Below, piece after piece: positions 1 through 7,114 of a stretch of DNA of 9,880 nucleotides. The stretch covers positions 1 to 9,880 of the forward strand of contig JADFYT010000068.1 in the NCBI GenBank assembly GCA_015232935.1, given 5' to 3'. The position numbers and the translations under genes were made by a program. The first letter of the stretch is position 1; the number at the start of each line of letters is the position of its first letter. The notes under the pieces were generated by a model, which was given only the letters and a program-made list of their open reading frames with translations, searched no databases and was not told the origin of the DNA. The DNA comes from Desulfamplus sp. (GTDB lineage Bacteria > Desulfobacterota > Desulfobacteria > Desulfobacterales > Desulfobacteraceae).

Positions 1-1
1 C

Positions 2-79
2 ACTGCCACCACCAAAAATATCGCCAAAAATATCACCAAAGATATCACTAAATCCCTGTGCGTTACCAAAGCCACCGCA
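2..79 (-). pseudogene. dnaJ: DnaJ (Hsp40) Gly/Phe-rich region, fragment cut at a junction
   Basis: Read on the minus strand from base 79 down to 2, this stretch encodes a Gly/Phe-rich peptide with three consecutive (S/G)DIF units (SDIF-GDIF-GDIF), followed by GGGS. Repeated DIFG units between the J domain and the zinc-finger/substrate-binding part are a hallmark of DnaJ co-chaperones, which deliver substrates to DnaK. At DNA level the DIFG units form a 12-bp tandem repeat around bases 16-54. The reading continues out of the left edge, where the rest of DnaJ would lie. Upstream on the minus strand (base 80 and above) the frame stays open, but its residues do not resemble a J domain, and plus-strand homology to another protein begins there. 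The J domain therefore appears to be missing. The fragment is short, so the call rests on the motif alone. Confidence 0.6.
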
Positions 80-322
80 CGAGAAACATACGTTGATGAA
101 TTTGTGAAACTGCTGAATGAGGAGATATACAACTACTTTCCTGAACATCGCAAAAAACGGCTGATTCCGATATTCTCATGCCTTAACATTCCTGAAAACA
201 TCCAGAACAGGCTTACAAAGGCAAATATATATGCCATGGCAATGGGAAGTGATACCATGGATATTCTGAATTTTGACCGGATCGGGAAGAATGAACAGAT
301 TGAAGTGAAGATTGAACAATAA
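65..322 (+). pseudogene. C-terminal remnant of a PD-(D/E)XK nuclease-like (DUF3782-type) protein
   Basis: The plus-strand frame encodes about 85 residues ending at the TAA at 320-322. The series VDEFVKLLNEE, then YFPEHRKKRLIPIFSCLNIP, then YAMAMGSDTMDILNF resembles the C-terminal half of predicted PD-(D/E)XK nucleases (DUF3782-like). In those proteins an E-x-K catalytic motif sits just before a 'VDEF' helix and a 'FPEY' turn. Here the Lys (68-70) of T-K-A-T-A-R is present, but the position expected to hold the catalytic Glu is Val (62-64), in sequence that reads as antisense dnaJ. The frame is open to the left edge, yet its first 20 residues are only the complement of the DIFG repeats. A GTG at 104 could start a 72-residue product, but no Shine-Dalgarno precedes it. 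I read this as a truncated, probably inactive remnant. If the window edge cuts a real gene instead, it is a partial CDS from base 2. Confidence 0.55.
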
Positions 323-357
323 GCCTGCATTGCAGCAACAAAAAAGGAGAATCGAGC

Positions 358-3060
358 ATGTCAGATTTGATCATGATAAAAAGAACGGACAGAAAAAATC
401 ATTGCCGGCTATGGCTTGTATTGTTTTTCAGCTTTTTTGTTTTCAATTCAATTATTACCGGTTCCGAGGCAGCCGGAAAACCGGAGGCTGCAACAGGATT
501 TGATCCCGCGGCTGAAATTACCAGATGGAGTGAGGAGCTTGAAAATTCCAAAAGCATGGACAGCATATATAAAACAGAGATTCTTTTAAAAAGAGGGGAA
601 AAATACCGCTCACTTGGATATTATCCAAATGCCAGGGCCGATTTTACAGCCGCACTTGAAACTGCAAAAGAGCTTGACCCTTCTGTTCCATTGCTTGAGA
701 TAGTTGCAACCCAGTCTCTGGGGTATCTGCATTTTTTAATGCAGGATATGGAAAAGGCACAAATACTCCTGCGTGATGCTCTGGAAAAGGCGGATCAGCT
801 CTCAAAGACAGAACAAACAAAGACAAATCAAACCTCAAAGACAGGCCAAACCTCGAAGAGAGATCAAGGTTCAAAGGCCATGCAGCCCTCATCACCCTTC
901 TTTGCCCTTGCTGCATCATGTGCCAACCATCTTGGCAATGTGCTTGCCGCTCAGAACAGACAGCATGAAGCACTTAAAATTTATGAAAAGGCACTCGATT
1001 ATATTGATAACAAGGAGGATGGCTCAACCCCTGAGGGAACAAACAAACCGGGCATTGAAGGAAGAAATGATCCGGCTCTTGAGGCAACAATTCACCGCAA
1101 TATTGCCCATGTCCTGACAGATAAAAACGCATCTTTTGACCATCTTTACACAGCAGGAAAACTTGCCGGTCAGATAGATTCGCCGGAAGAGAAGGCAAGA
1201 CTCCTGCTTGATATTGCCGCTGAATCTGAAATGACAGAACCCGGTCAAGAGAAGGACAGCTTCCGGTATCCTCTTCTTGATCAGGCTCTTGTTATTGCCA
1301 TGAAACTCAATGATCCAAGGCTTGTATCGCTTGCAGCAGGCGAGCTTGGTGCTTTGTACGAAAGTCGAGGAAGAGTTGATGAGGCTGTTGCCCTTACTGA
1401 AAAGGCGGTCTCATCTGCCATGATAATAAAAAACCATGAACTTCTGCTTCAATGGGAGTGGCAGTGGGGCAAACTGTTGCAGATACAGGGGGAACAGAAA
1501 AAAGCGATAGCAGCCTATAAAAGAGCTCTTTTTCATGTTGAAGCTGTCCGTCAGGATATGCCGGTAAAATACGGTCAGGGGTGCTCCTCTTTTCGTGAGA
1601 CTCTCTCCCCGATCTATACCGGCCTTGCTGATATGCTCCTTAAAGAGTCTGGAGTGGCCCAAAGCAAGGATGAGGAGCAAAAGCTTCTCAGGCAGGCACA
1701 GCAGACAGTGGAAAGTATCAAGCAGTCAGAACTCAGAGACTACTTTCAGGATCCCTGTATTGATGCCATGAGCAGGCAAATAGAGTCGCTATCTCCATCA
1801 ACTGCTGTTCTTTACCCTGTGATTCTGCCGGATCGACTTGAGCTTCTTGCTGACATCGGAGGCAGACTTTACCGTAAAACAACTGATGTGAAGCAGGATG
1901 AGTTAGACAGCCTGGTCACTGAACTTGCTGGCAACCTCAGGAACGGCCTTGCTCATGAAGCACTTGCCAAAGAGGTTTATGGATGGGTTATAGAGCCTCT
2001 TCAAAATATTCTTGATGAGCATCATGTGGATACCCTGATATTTGTTCCAGGTGGTGTATTTCGTATGATTCCGGCTGCATCCTTATGGAACGGAAAGGAA
2101 TATCTTGCCCAGAAATATGCTGTGGTAACAGAACCAGGGCTGACTCTTCTTGATCCTGAGCCTTTGCCAAGTGGACAGAGAACCACCCTTCTGGCAGGCA
2201 TGAGCAAACCAGGCCCTGTAATTTTCGATCTTCCCGCCAGTCTGTGGAATCAGCTCGCAGGGGCAAGCCTGCCTGATGTTAACCGCGGCATAAGAGGGTT
2301 GTCCATAAAGGTTGTACCCAAGCAAGGGCAAGGATCAGACAATACAATGACACTGTCTGACACACAGGCGTTATCTGACTCACAGGAAAACCAGCCGCAG
2401 TCAGCCACAAAAACATCAACCGGTCAGGAGTCGGCAACTCCTGTCAACCAGAAACAACCTGAAGCTGAAACCAGAACTGACGAGCATGTGGAGAAGATCA
2501 AAAAGATGCTCTCGCTTCCAGGGGTTGACAAGGAGATTGAAAATCTGTCCAAGAATCTCCAGGGACAGAAACTTATGAACTCGGAATTCTTGAGAGACCG
2601 CTTTTCAGGGGAGCTAAAGGGTCAGGATTACCGGATCGTTCATATTGCCTCTCATGGTTTTTTTGGCGGAAGTCCCGAGGAAAACTTTATCATGACATAT
2701 GATAAAATCCTGAACATGAACCTTCTTGAGGATTTTATCAAACCCAAGCAGTTTGCGGATCTGCCGGTGGAGCTTTTAACCTTGAGTGCCTGTCAGACCG
2801 CAGAAGGAGATGACCGCTCTCCTCTTGGCCTTTCTGGTATCGCACTTAAATCAGGGGCAAGAAGCGTGCTTGGTTCGTTATGGCCAGTATCTGATACAGC
2901 CACGCAGGTACTGTTATCATCATTTTATAAAAACCTTGATCATGCAGGCACATCAAAGGCAGCGGCTCTCCAGAAAGCACAGCTTGAGCTTATAAAAACC
3001 AGAGAGTTCAACCATCCGTTCTACTGGTCTGCATTTATTCTTGTGGGTAACTGGCTATGA
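358..3060 (+). CDS. Exported TPR and CHAT-domain (caspase-like) protease
   Basis: A 900-residue protein. The ATG at 358 follows AAGGAG at 344-349 with 8 bases between. Residues 1-39 form a signal peptide: a basic start (KR, RK), a hydrophobic run LWLVLFFSFFVF, and a likely cut after S-E-A38. Residues about 55-430 hold helical TPR-like repeats (for example around 60-145, 178-215 and 320-400), a protein-binding scaffold. The C-terminal CHAT domain spans about 480-899. It carries the expected catalytic His in the HIASHG motif (H766, with H762 nearby) and Cys in LSACQTA (C812), followed by the conserved SGARSVLGSLWPVSD block and the closing FYWSAFILVGNW. CHAT domains are clan CD cysteine peptidases related to caspases and separase. 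With the dyad intact I expect an active protease outside the cytoplasm. Two low-complexity inserts are present: residues 148-174 and about 655-710, the second inside the CHAT domain. Its substrate is unknown; the next gene's product is one candidate. Confidence 0.9.
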   Translation: MSDLIMIKRTDRKNHCRLWLVLFFSFFVFNSIITGSEAAGKPEAATGFDPAAEITRWSEELENSKSMDSIYKTEILLKRGEKYRSLGYYPNARADFTAALETAKELDPSVPLLEIVATQSLGYLHFLMQDMEKAQILLRDALEKADQLSKTEQTKTNQTSKTGQTSKRDQGSKAMQPSSPFFALAASCANHLGNVLAAQNRQHEALKIYEKALDYIDNKEDGSTPEGTNKPGIEGRNDPALEATIHRNIAHVLTDKNASFDHLYTAGKLAGQIDSPEEKARLLLDIAAESEMTEPGQEKDSFRYPLLDQALVIAMKLNDPRLVSLAAGELGALYESRGRVDEAVALTEKAVSSAMIIKNHELLLQWEWQWGKLLQIQGEQKKAIAAYKRALFHVEAVRQDMPVKYGQGCSSFRETLSPIYTGLADMLLKESGVAQSKDEEQKLLRQAQQTVESIKQSELRDYFQDPCIDAMSRQIESLSPSTAVLYPVILPDRLELLADIGGRLYRKTTDVKQDELDSLVTELAGNLRNGLAHEALAKEVYGWVIEPLQNILDEHHVDTLIFVPGGVFRMIPAASLWNGKEYLAQKYAVVTEPGLTLLDPEPLPSGQRTTLLAGMSKPGPVIFDLPASLWNQLAGASLPDVNRGIRGLSIKVVPKQGQGSDNTMTLSDTQALSDSQENQPQSATKTSTGQESATPVNQKQPEAETRTDEHVEKIKKMLSLPGVDKEIENLSKNLQGQKLMNSEFLRDRFSGELKGQDYRIVHIASHGFFGGSPEENFIMTYDKILNMNLLEDFIKPKQFADLPVELLTLSACQTAEGDDRSPLGLSGIALKSGARSVLGSLWPVSDTATQVLLSSFYKNLDHAGTSKAAALQKAQLELIKTREFNHPFYWSAFILVGNWL
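799..878 (+). repeat. Short tandem repeat in the CHAT gene (Q-ended units)
   Basis: An imperfect tandem array of 15-18-bp units, clearest in two adjacent copies that share 'aaacctc(a/g)aag' near 830 and 848. In protein it gives a hydrophilic Ser/Thr/Lys/Gln linker of five units each ending in Gln: SKTEQ, TKTNQ, TSKTGQ, TSKRDQ, GSKAMQ (residues 148 to about 174). All units keep frame, consistent with slippage or unequal exchange tolerated in a linker between TPR blocks. Confidence 0.75.
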
Positions 3061-3124
3061 GACATTAAAAAAACAGGTATTATTTTCTGCCGTCACGGAT
3101 TTCTACAGTCAAGGGATTATCCGG

Positions 3125-3208
3125 TCAGAATCAGGATACCCTGGATGAAAGGATAAGCAGGATAAAGCCATCCTGAAAATCCTTTAATCCTGACCATCCT
3201 GATTCAGA
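3125..3208. repeat. Mirror-symmetric GGAT/ATCC inverted repeat (possible dispersed structural element)
   Basis: This ungapped imperfect palindrome lies between the CHAT gene and the secreted-protein gene. Four GGAT boxes (starts 3134, 3143, 3151, 3160; steps 9, 8, 9) are mirrored by four ATCC boxes (starts 3170, 3179, 3187, 3196; steps 9, 8, 9) about a centre at 3166.5. By hand count 30 of 39 positions from 3125-3163 pair by Watson-Crick rules with 3170-3208. The outermost 13 bases pair at 12 positions. The transcript would fold into a long hairpin. There is no T-run on either side, so it is not a classical intrinsic terminator. It may be a dispersed extragenic repeat, an RNA processing or stability element, or a protein-binding array. 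I recall similar GGAT-rich intergenic elements from deltaproteobacterial genomes but could not check this. Confidence 0.75.
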
Positions 3209-3238
3209 TAACAACAAAACCTGTAAAGGAGAAAAATC

Positions 3239-6172
3239 ATGATACCAAAGCTAATACCTTTATGCCTGATCATTTCAAGCCTGACCATGGCAAACATTGC
3301 AGATCCGGCATTGCTTCACGCCGACATTGTCACCGACGGCTCTGTTGGAGCGGCAAAATCCCTTACAGGCCCTGATTATGCAATTCCCGAGACTCTTGGT
3401 ACAATCAAGGGCAGCAACCTTTTTCACAGTTTTGAAAAATTCAGCATAAAAACTGACGAGAGTGCAACATTTACGGGCACTGATTCCATTAAAAATGTAA
3501 TTTCAAGAGTGACCGGCGGAGAAAGATCAGACATTGACGGAACGCTTCGCTCAAACATTGGCAGGGCAGACTTTTATTTTATCAATCCAGACGGAGTGGT
3601 CTTTGGCCCCAACGCTAAAATTGATGTTCCGGCAGCTTTTCACGTAAGTACCACAGATGAACTCAAATTTGCAGACGGAGCGTCTTTCAAGGCGTCAGAA
3701 ACCGCAACAAGCACACTTACCCAGGCGGCACCAGAGGCTTTTGGATTTTTGGGAACGCAGTCGGCAAGTATTGAAATCAACGGATCAACTCTTGAATTCA
3801 AGCCTGAAAGCAAGGTCTCATTGAACAGCGGCGAAGATATAACCATAAAGGGCATAATAGGACAAGAGACAAAGAGTGGAGCAGAAGCAAAACAGGCTTC
3901 CTTGATAAACAAAGGAGGAGAAATCGCACTTAAGGCCAGCCGTGATTTATTGATGGAGAATTCAAATGTTGACGCAAGCGGAAACGGTGGTGGAAAGATT
4001 TCCATAAAGGCAGGCAATGTAAAAATCAGGAGTGGCTCCACCATTGTTTCTGACAATACAGGTGATAAAAATGCCGGGGATGGCGTTGAAATTGTGGCTG
4101 ACGATAAAATTGAACTGCTTGACGGCTCTGTTATATTCAGCGACACATTTTCAGAAGGCGATGCTGCAAGTGTCTCTGTCCGTGCAGAAAACATGAAAAT
4201 TGACGGGGATAAAAGCATCAGTTTTACAGGGATTACAAGCAACGCCAATAAAGTATCACAAGGCAACGCGGGCAAGATAGAAATAAGAGTATCAGGACTT
4301 CTTGAACTTTTGAATGGTGCCGCAATATCAAGCAGCACATTCTCAAAAGGAAATGCCAACAGCGTTGCAATAAGTGCCAGTCTGCTTGAAATTATTAACG
4401 GTGCTGCAATCTTCAGCGACACATTTTCAGAAGGAGATGCCGGAAGCGTCTCTGTAAAGGCAGAAAACATGAAAGTTGACGGCGACAAAAGCAGCAGGTT
4501 CACAGGTGTTACAAGCAGTGCAAAAACAGATTCAGAAGCCAGAGCCGGTAAAATAGATGTAGAGATATCCAGCCTGCTTGAACTTTTGAACGGTGCTTCA
4601 ATATCAAGCAGTTCATTTTCAAAAGGAGATGCCGGAACTATCTCTGTCAACGCCGGAAGTATCAGGATTGACAGAGAGCAGAGCAGCAGATTTACAGGTG
4701 TTGCAAGCAATGCCGAAAAAGGTTCACAAGGCAATGCAGGAGAAGTGAAAATAACGGCGTCAGGGTCACTTGAACTCTATAACGGTGCTGTAATAGGAAG
4801 CGGCACTTTTGCAAAAGGAGACGCAGGAAGTGTGATAATCAACGCCGGAAGTATGAAAATAGACAGAGAACAAAGCGACAAATTTACAGGAGTTGCAAGC
4901 AGTGCGGAGAAAGATTCAGAAGGCATGGCCGGCAACCTGGAAATAAATGTCGCGGGTCGGCTTGAGTTGATTAATGGTGCTGCCATATCAAGCATTACAT
5001 TCTCAAAAGGAGATGGTGGCAGTGTGACAATAAACGCCGGGGAGATTACTATTGACGGCTGTAAAAACAGTGAGACTCTTACTGGTGTTGTAAGTGCTGC
5101 CCAGCCTGGTGCTTCAGGCAATGCCGGCAAGCTTAATATAAACGCATCTGGTAAAATTGAATTGATTGACAGTGCCAAAGTGTCCAGCAGCTCGTTTTCA
5201 ACAGGAGATGCCGGCGAAATAGTCATCAGAGCAGATGAAATTATCGTTGACGCGGGCTTTATCCGAAGTTTTGCATCGTCTGATGCCACAGGTTATGTTG
5301 GCAAAATCTCGGTTGATGCCGATTCCATAACTCTTCTTGATGGGGCTGTTATCTCTATTGCGGCAGATCAGATCCTTTCAGAAGAGCAGATCGCAGACAT
5401 GCATGAAAAAAATATCAATATAGATATTAAAGCCAGGCGTCTTGATATTGATTCCAGTGCCAGGATAACTTCCGAAAGTTCAGGCAATGTTCCGGCAAGT
5501 CCGATCAAGATTCTGGCAAACCTGGTAAAGGTCGTGAACAGCGGCAGTATCAACACATCTTCAAACAATCAGGAACATGGTGCAGATGGTGGCACCATCA
5601 CTATTCAAGGAGAGATAATACTTCTTCAGGATGGTTTGATTACCACATCTGTTGAAGGCAAGAAAAACGGAAACGGCGGTGATATAATAATTACAGGCAT
5701 CCCTCTTGAAACCAGATTTTTGATTATGCAGGGTGGATTTATTCAGGCTAACACAAAAGCAGAAAACGCAAGCGGTGGAGATATCATTATTAATGCGGAT
5801 GCGTTTATTAAAGATGCTGACACAGAGCTTCAAATTGGCGGCAACATGATCCACAAATTTCAACCAGGCAGTAAAATAAACATAATCCAGGCAGCGGCAC
5901 CTGAAGGAAATCCTGGAAACATTATCAATACTCCAGTTAAACCTGATTTAGGAGGCTCCATCATTAATACGGGCTTGAGGTTTGCGGAGACTGTCAATAT
6001 GGCAACCAGCCAATGTATTACCATTGGAACAAAAAGAGCCAGTTCACTTATTCAGGAGTCAAGAGGCGGTTTTGAAGAGATGCCTTCTGATCCGTCTTCA
6101 ATCTCGTTTGGAGGCAAGCGGCTTGACGAGATATTGTCATATTTGGAAAAAGAACTTTCCGTAAGAAAATAG
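3239..6172 (+). CDS. Secreted TPS-domain (filamentous haemagglutinin-like) repeat protein
   Basis: A 977-residue protein. The ATG at 3239 follows AAGGAG (3226-3231) with 7 bases between. Residues 1-28 are a signal peptide ending PALLHA, probably cut before D29. Residues about 29-180 match the haemagglutination-activity/TPS domain: D-G-S-V at the start, a DGTLRSN segment, then the signature I-N-P-D-G-V-V-F-G-P at 115-124 (family form NPNGI.FG). In two-partner secretion this domain is recognised by a TpsB Omp85-type transporter, and the chain then folds as a beta-helix on the cell surface. Residues 290-638 are five 64-residue repeats plus a half unit, rich in Ser/Gly/Asn as expected for beta-helix rungs. 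The C-terminus has a lone Cys (C926) and an SRGG segment, resembling the tail of cyanobacterial-type exoproteins of this family. A surface adhesin or matrix role is inferred. No TpsB gene is visible within the window. Confidence 0.88.
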   Translation: MIPKLIPLCLIISSLTMANIADPALLHADIVTDGSVGAAKSLTGPDYAIPETLGTIKGSNLFHSFEKFSIKTDESATFTGTDSIKNVISRVTGGERSDIDGTLRSNIGRADFYFINPDGVVFGPNAKIDVPAAFHVSTTDELKFADGASFKASETATSTLTQAAPEAFGFLGTQSASIEINGSTLEFKPESKVSLNSGEDITIKGIIGQETKSGAEAKQASLINKGGEIALKASRDLLMENSNVDASGNGGGKISIKAGNVKIRSGSTIVSDNTGDKNAGDGVEIVADDKIELLDGSVIFSDTFSEGDAASVSVRAENMKIDGDKSISFTGITSNANKVSQGNAGKIEIRVSGLLELLNGAAISSSTFSKGNANSVAISASLLEIINGAAIFSDTFSEGDAGSVSVKAENMKVDGDKSSRFTGVTSSAKTDSEARAGKIDVEISSLLELLNGASISSSSFSKGDAGTISVNAGSIRIDREQSSRFTGVASNAEKGSQGNAGEVKITASGSLELYNGAVIGSGTFAKGDAGSVIINAGSMKIDREQSDKFTGVASSAEKDSEGMAGNLEINVAGRLELINGAAISSITFSKGDGGSVTINAGEITIDGCKNSETLTGVVSAAQPGASGNAGKLNINASGKIELIDSAKVSSSSFSTGDAGEIVIRADEIIVDAGFIRSFASSDATGYVGKISVDADSITLLDGAVISIAADQILSEEQIADMHEKNINIDIKARRLDIDSSARITSESSGNVPASPIKILANLVKVVNSGSINTSSNNQEHGADGGTITIQGEIILLQDGLITTSVEGKKNGNGGDIIITGIPLETRFLIMQGGFIQANTKAENASGGDIIINADAFIKDADTELQIGGNMIHKFQPGSKINIIQAAAPEGNPGNIINTPVKPDLGGSIINTGLRFAETVNMATSQCITIGTKRASSLIQESRGGFEEMPSDPSSISFGGKRLDEILSYLEKELSVRK
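4106..5152 (+). repeat. Intragenic 192-bp tandem repeats in the secreted protein gene
   Basis: Five units of about 192 bp (64 residues; the last has 65) run in frame. Each reads roughly: LELLNGAAISSSTFSKGDAG, then S-V-nAG-MKID, then a charged stretch, FTGV-SSA, and G-NAGK-E-I-SG. A half unit of 84 bp (4298-4381) is inserted after unit 1. A 23-bp block is identical at 4136-4158 and 4412-4434, showing recent duplication of part of the array. A degenerate sixth unit follows from 5153. Such arrays commonly change length by recombination, altering the length of the surface beta-helix. Confidence 0.85.
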
Positions 6173-6241
6173 CTTGAATCGACTCGGACACGCCTATATG
6201 ATGCAGTTTTTTTTATTATTCAGGACTTTCAATCAGCCATT

Positions 6242-6334
6242 AATTGCAACAAAGCTGCCTATGTTCTCGTTCAAAAATTTCAATCCGATAACAATTGCAG
6301 TAAAACTGCTGTGTTCCAGACAAAAAATATCAAC
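6242..6334. repeat. Imperfect direct repeat upstream of the DUF4384 gene
   Basis: Two copies of about 42 bases, starting AATTGCA at 6242 and 6293, share the order AATTGCA, AAA, CTGC, TGTTC and an A-rich end, with several mismatches and one small gap. The exact 10-mer AATTGCAGTA recurs at 6293 and again inside the gene at 6378. The rest of the 179-base gap (6173-6351) shows no convincing promoter or terminator. The pair could be a regulator site or an old duplication. Confidence 0.35.
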
Positions 6335-6351
6335 AATCAAGGAGAGGCAAA

Positions 6352-7062
6352 ATGAAACCAGACGCAAGATACATCATAATTGCAGTATCAATATTTATGG
6401 TAGCCATAATCGCAGAATATATATCCCCTGCTTTGCTTCATGCTGTAGATGATAACAGGGTTAGAGCAAAAATAGGCATTCAGATACAGCCAGCTCAAAA
6501 GTCTGCTGTTTCATCTGGCCAGATGACAGGCAAAATGGTCCGTGCCAGATCAAAAGAACGCCTGAAAGCCGGCGATGCAGTAAGGTTGTATGTCCACACA
6601 GAAAACAGTTGTTATGTATATATTATTCATACAGATGGGAAAAGTGTGAATCCGCTTAATATAACAGAACAAAAGATTCAAAGTTCTACCCTTATTCTGC
6701 CCTCTGCCCAGGCATTTTACGAAATAGATGGTCAAAGCAATATGGAGAAGTTCACTATTATTTGCTCTCCTGAACAGCTTAATGAGCTTTCAGGTATGGA
6801 AAAAAACAATATGAGCGTTTCTAAATGGGCAGCTATTGAAAACGATCTTCAAGCAAAAAGCAATGCTCTGGCATCAGAAGATGATGAAGATTTTTTTTCC
6901 ATTGACGGGAATGTAACTTCAATTGCCGGTAATGTAAGAGGGATCACAAACAGTATAAAAAACTCTTCCGGAGCTAATGACGACCCATTCTTAAAGCAAC
7001 TCCAGGTTTTTTCTGGCAAGGGTCTGGTTATCAAAAGTTATGAATTTCAGATCAAAAAATAA
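6352..7062 (+). CDS. Exported DUF4384-domain protein
   Basis: A 236-residue protein. The ATG at 6352 follows AAGGAG (6339-6344) with 7 bases between. Residues 1-31 form a signal peptide with a hydrophobic core IIIAVSIFMVAIIA and an end PALLHA like that of the upstream secreted protein. Residues about 70-145 match the DUF4384 pattern: a 'L-x-x-GDAVRLYVHTENSCYVYI' segment (G74 on), then a 'TDGK' turn, then N-P-L-N, and after a gap the 'I-L-P' and 'FTIICSPEQL' strands. The family has no firmly known activity; members often accompany kinases, caspase-like proteases or surface systems. The C-terminal half (about 146-236) is polar and Asn/Ser-rich with no recognised motif, closing with a short 'K-G-L-V-I-K-S-Y-E-F-Q' strand. 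It lies between the TPS gene and the cyclase on the same strand, so an accessory envelope role is plausible. Confidence 0.75.
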   Translation: MKPDARYIIIAVSIFMVAIIAEYISPALLHAVDDNRVRAKIGIQIQPAQKSAVSSGQMTGKMVRARSKERLKAGDAVRLYVHTENSCYVYIIHTDGKSVNPLNITEQKIQSSTLILPSAQAFYEIDGQSNMEKFTIICSPEQLNELSGMEKNNMSVSKWAAIENDLQAKSNALASEDDEDFFSIDGNVTSIAGNVRGITNSIKNSSGANDDPFLKQLQVFSGKGLVIKSYEFQIKK

Positions 7063-7114
7063 TATAGTCTCGTAAAAAGTCAATTTGCCAAAATTGGTGT
7101 TCAATAAAAATGAT

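Noticed and set aside
3125..3208. Intrinsic terminator or attC-like recombination site
   Set aside because: No T-run follows the hairpin on either strand, and I see no integron-type core sites or cassette gene.
3640..4734. Long minus-strand open frame of 364 residues, with a second one at 4777-5289
   Set aside because: Both lie antisense to the repeat array of the secreted protein. They are low-complexity Ser/Leu/Pro products of the repeat's codon pattern and have no ribosome site or recognisable domain.
4106..5152. CRISPR-like spaced repeats
   Set aside because: The repeats are 192-bp coding units in frame within one gene, not short identical repeats with unique spacers.
6174..6200. Possible promoter, TTGAAT with TATATG
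   Set aside because: The spacing is about 15 bases and the match is ordinary for AT-rich DNA; there is not enough to call it.
6174..6452. A 92-residue plus-strand open frame in the gap before the DUF4384 gene
   Set aside because: It begins with a TTG without a ribosome site, overlaps the well-supported ATG at 6352 in another frame, and shows no family features.
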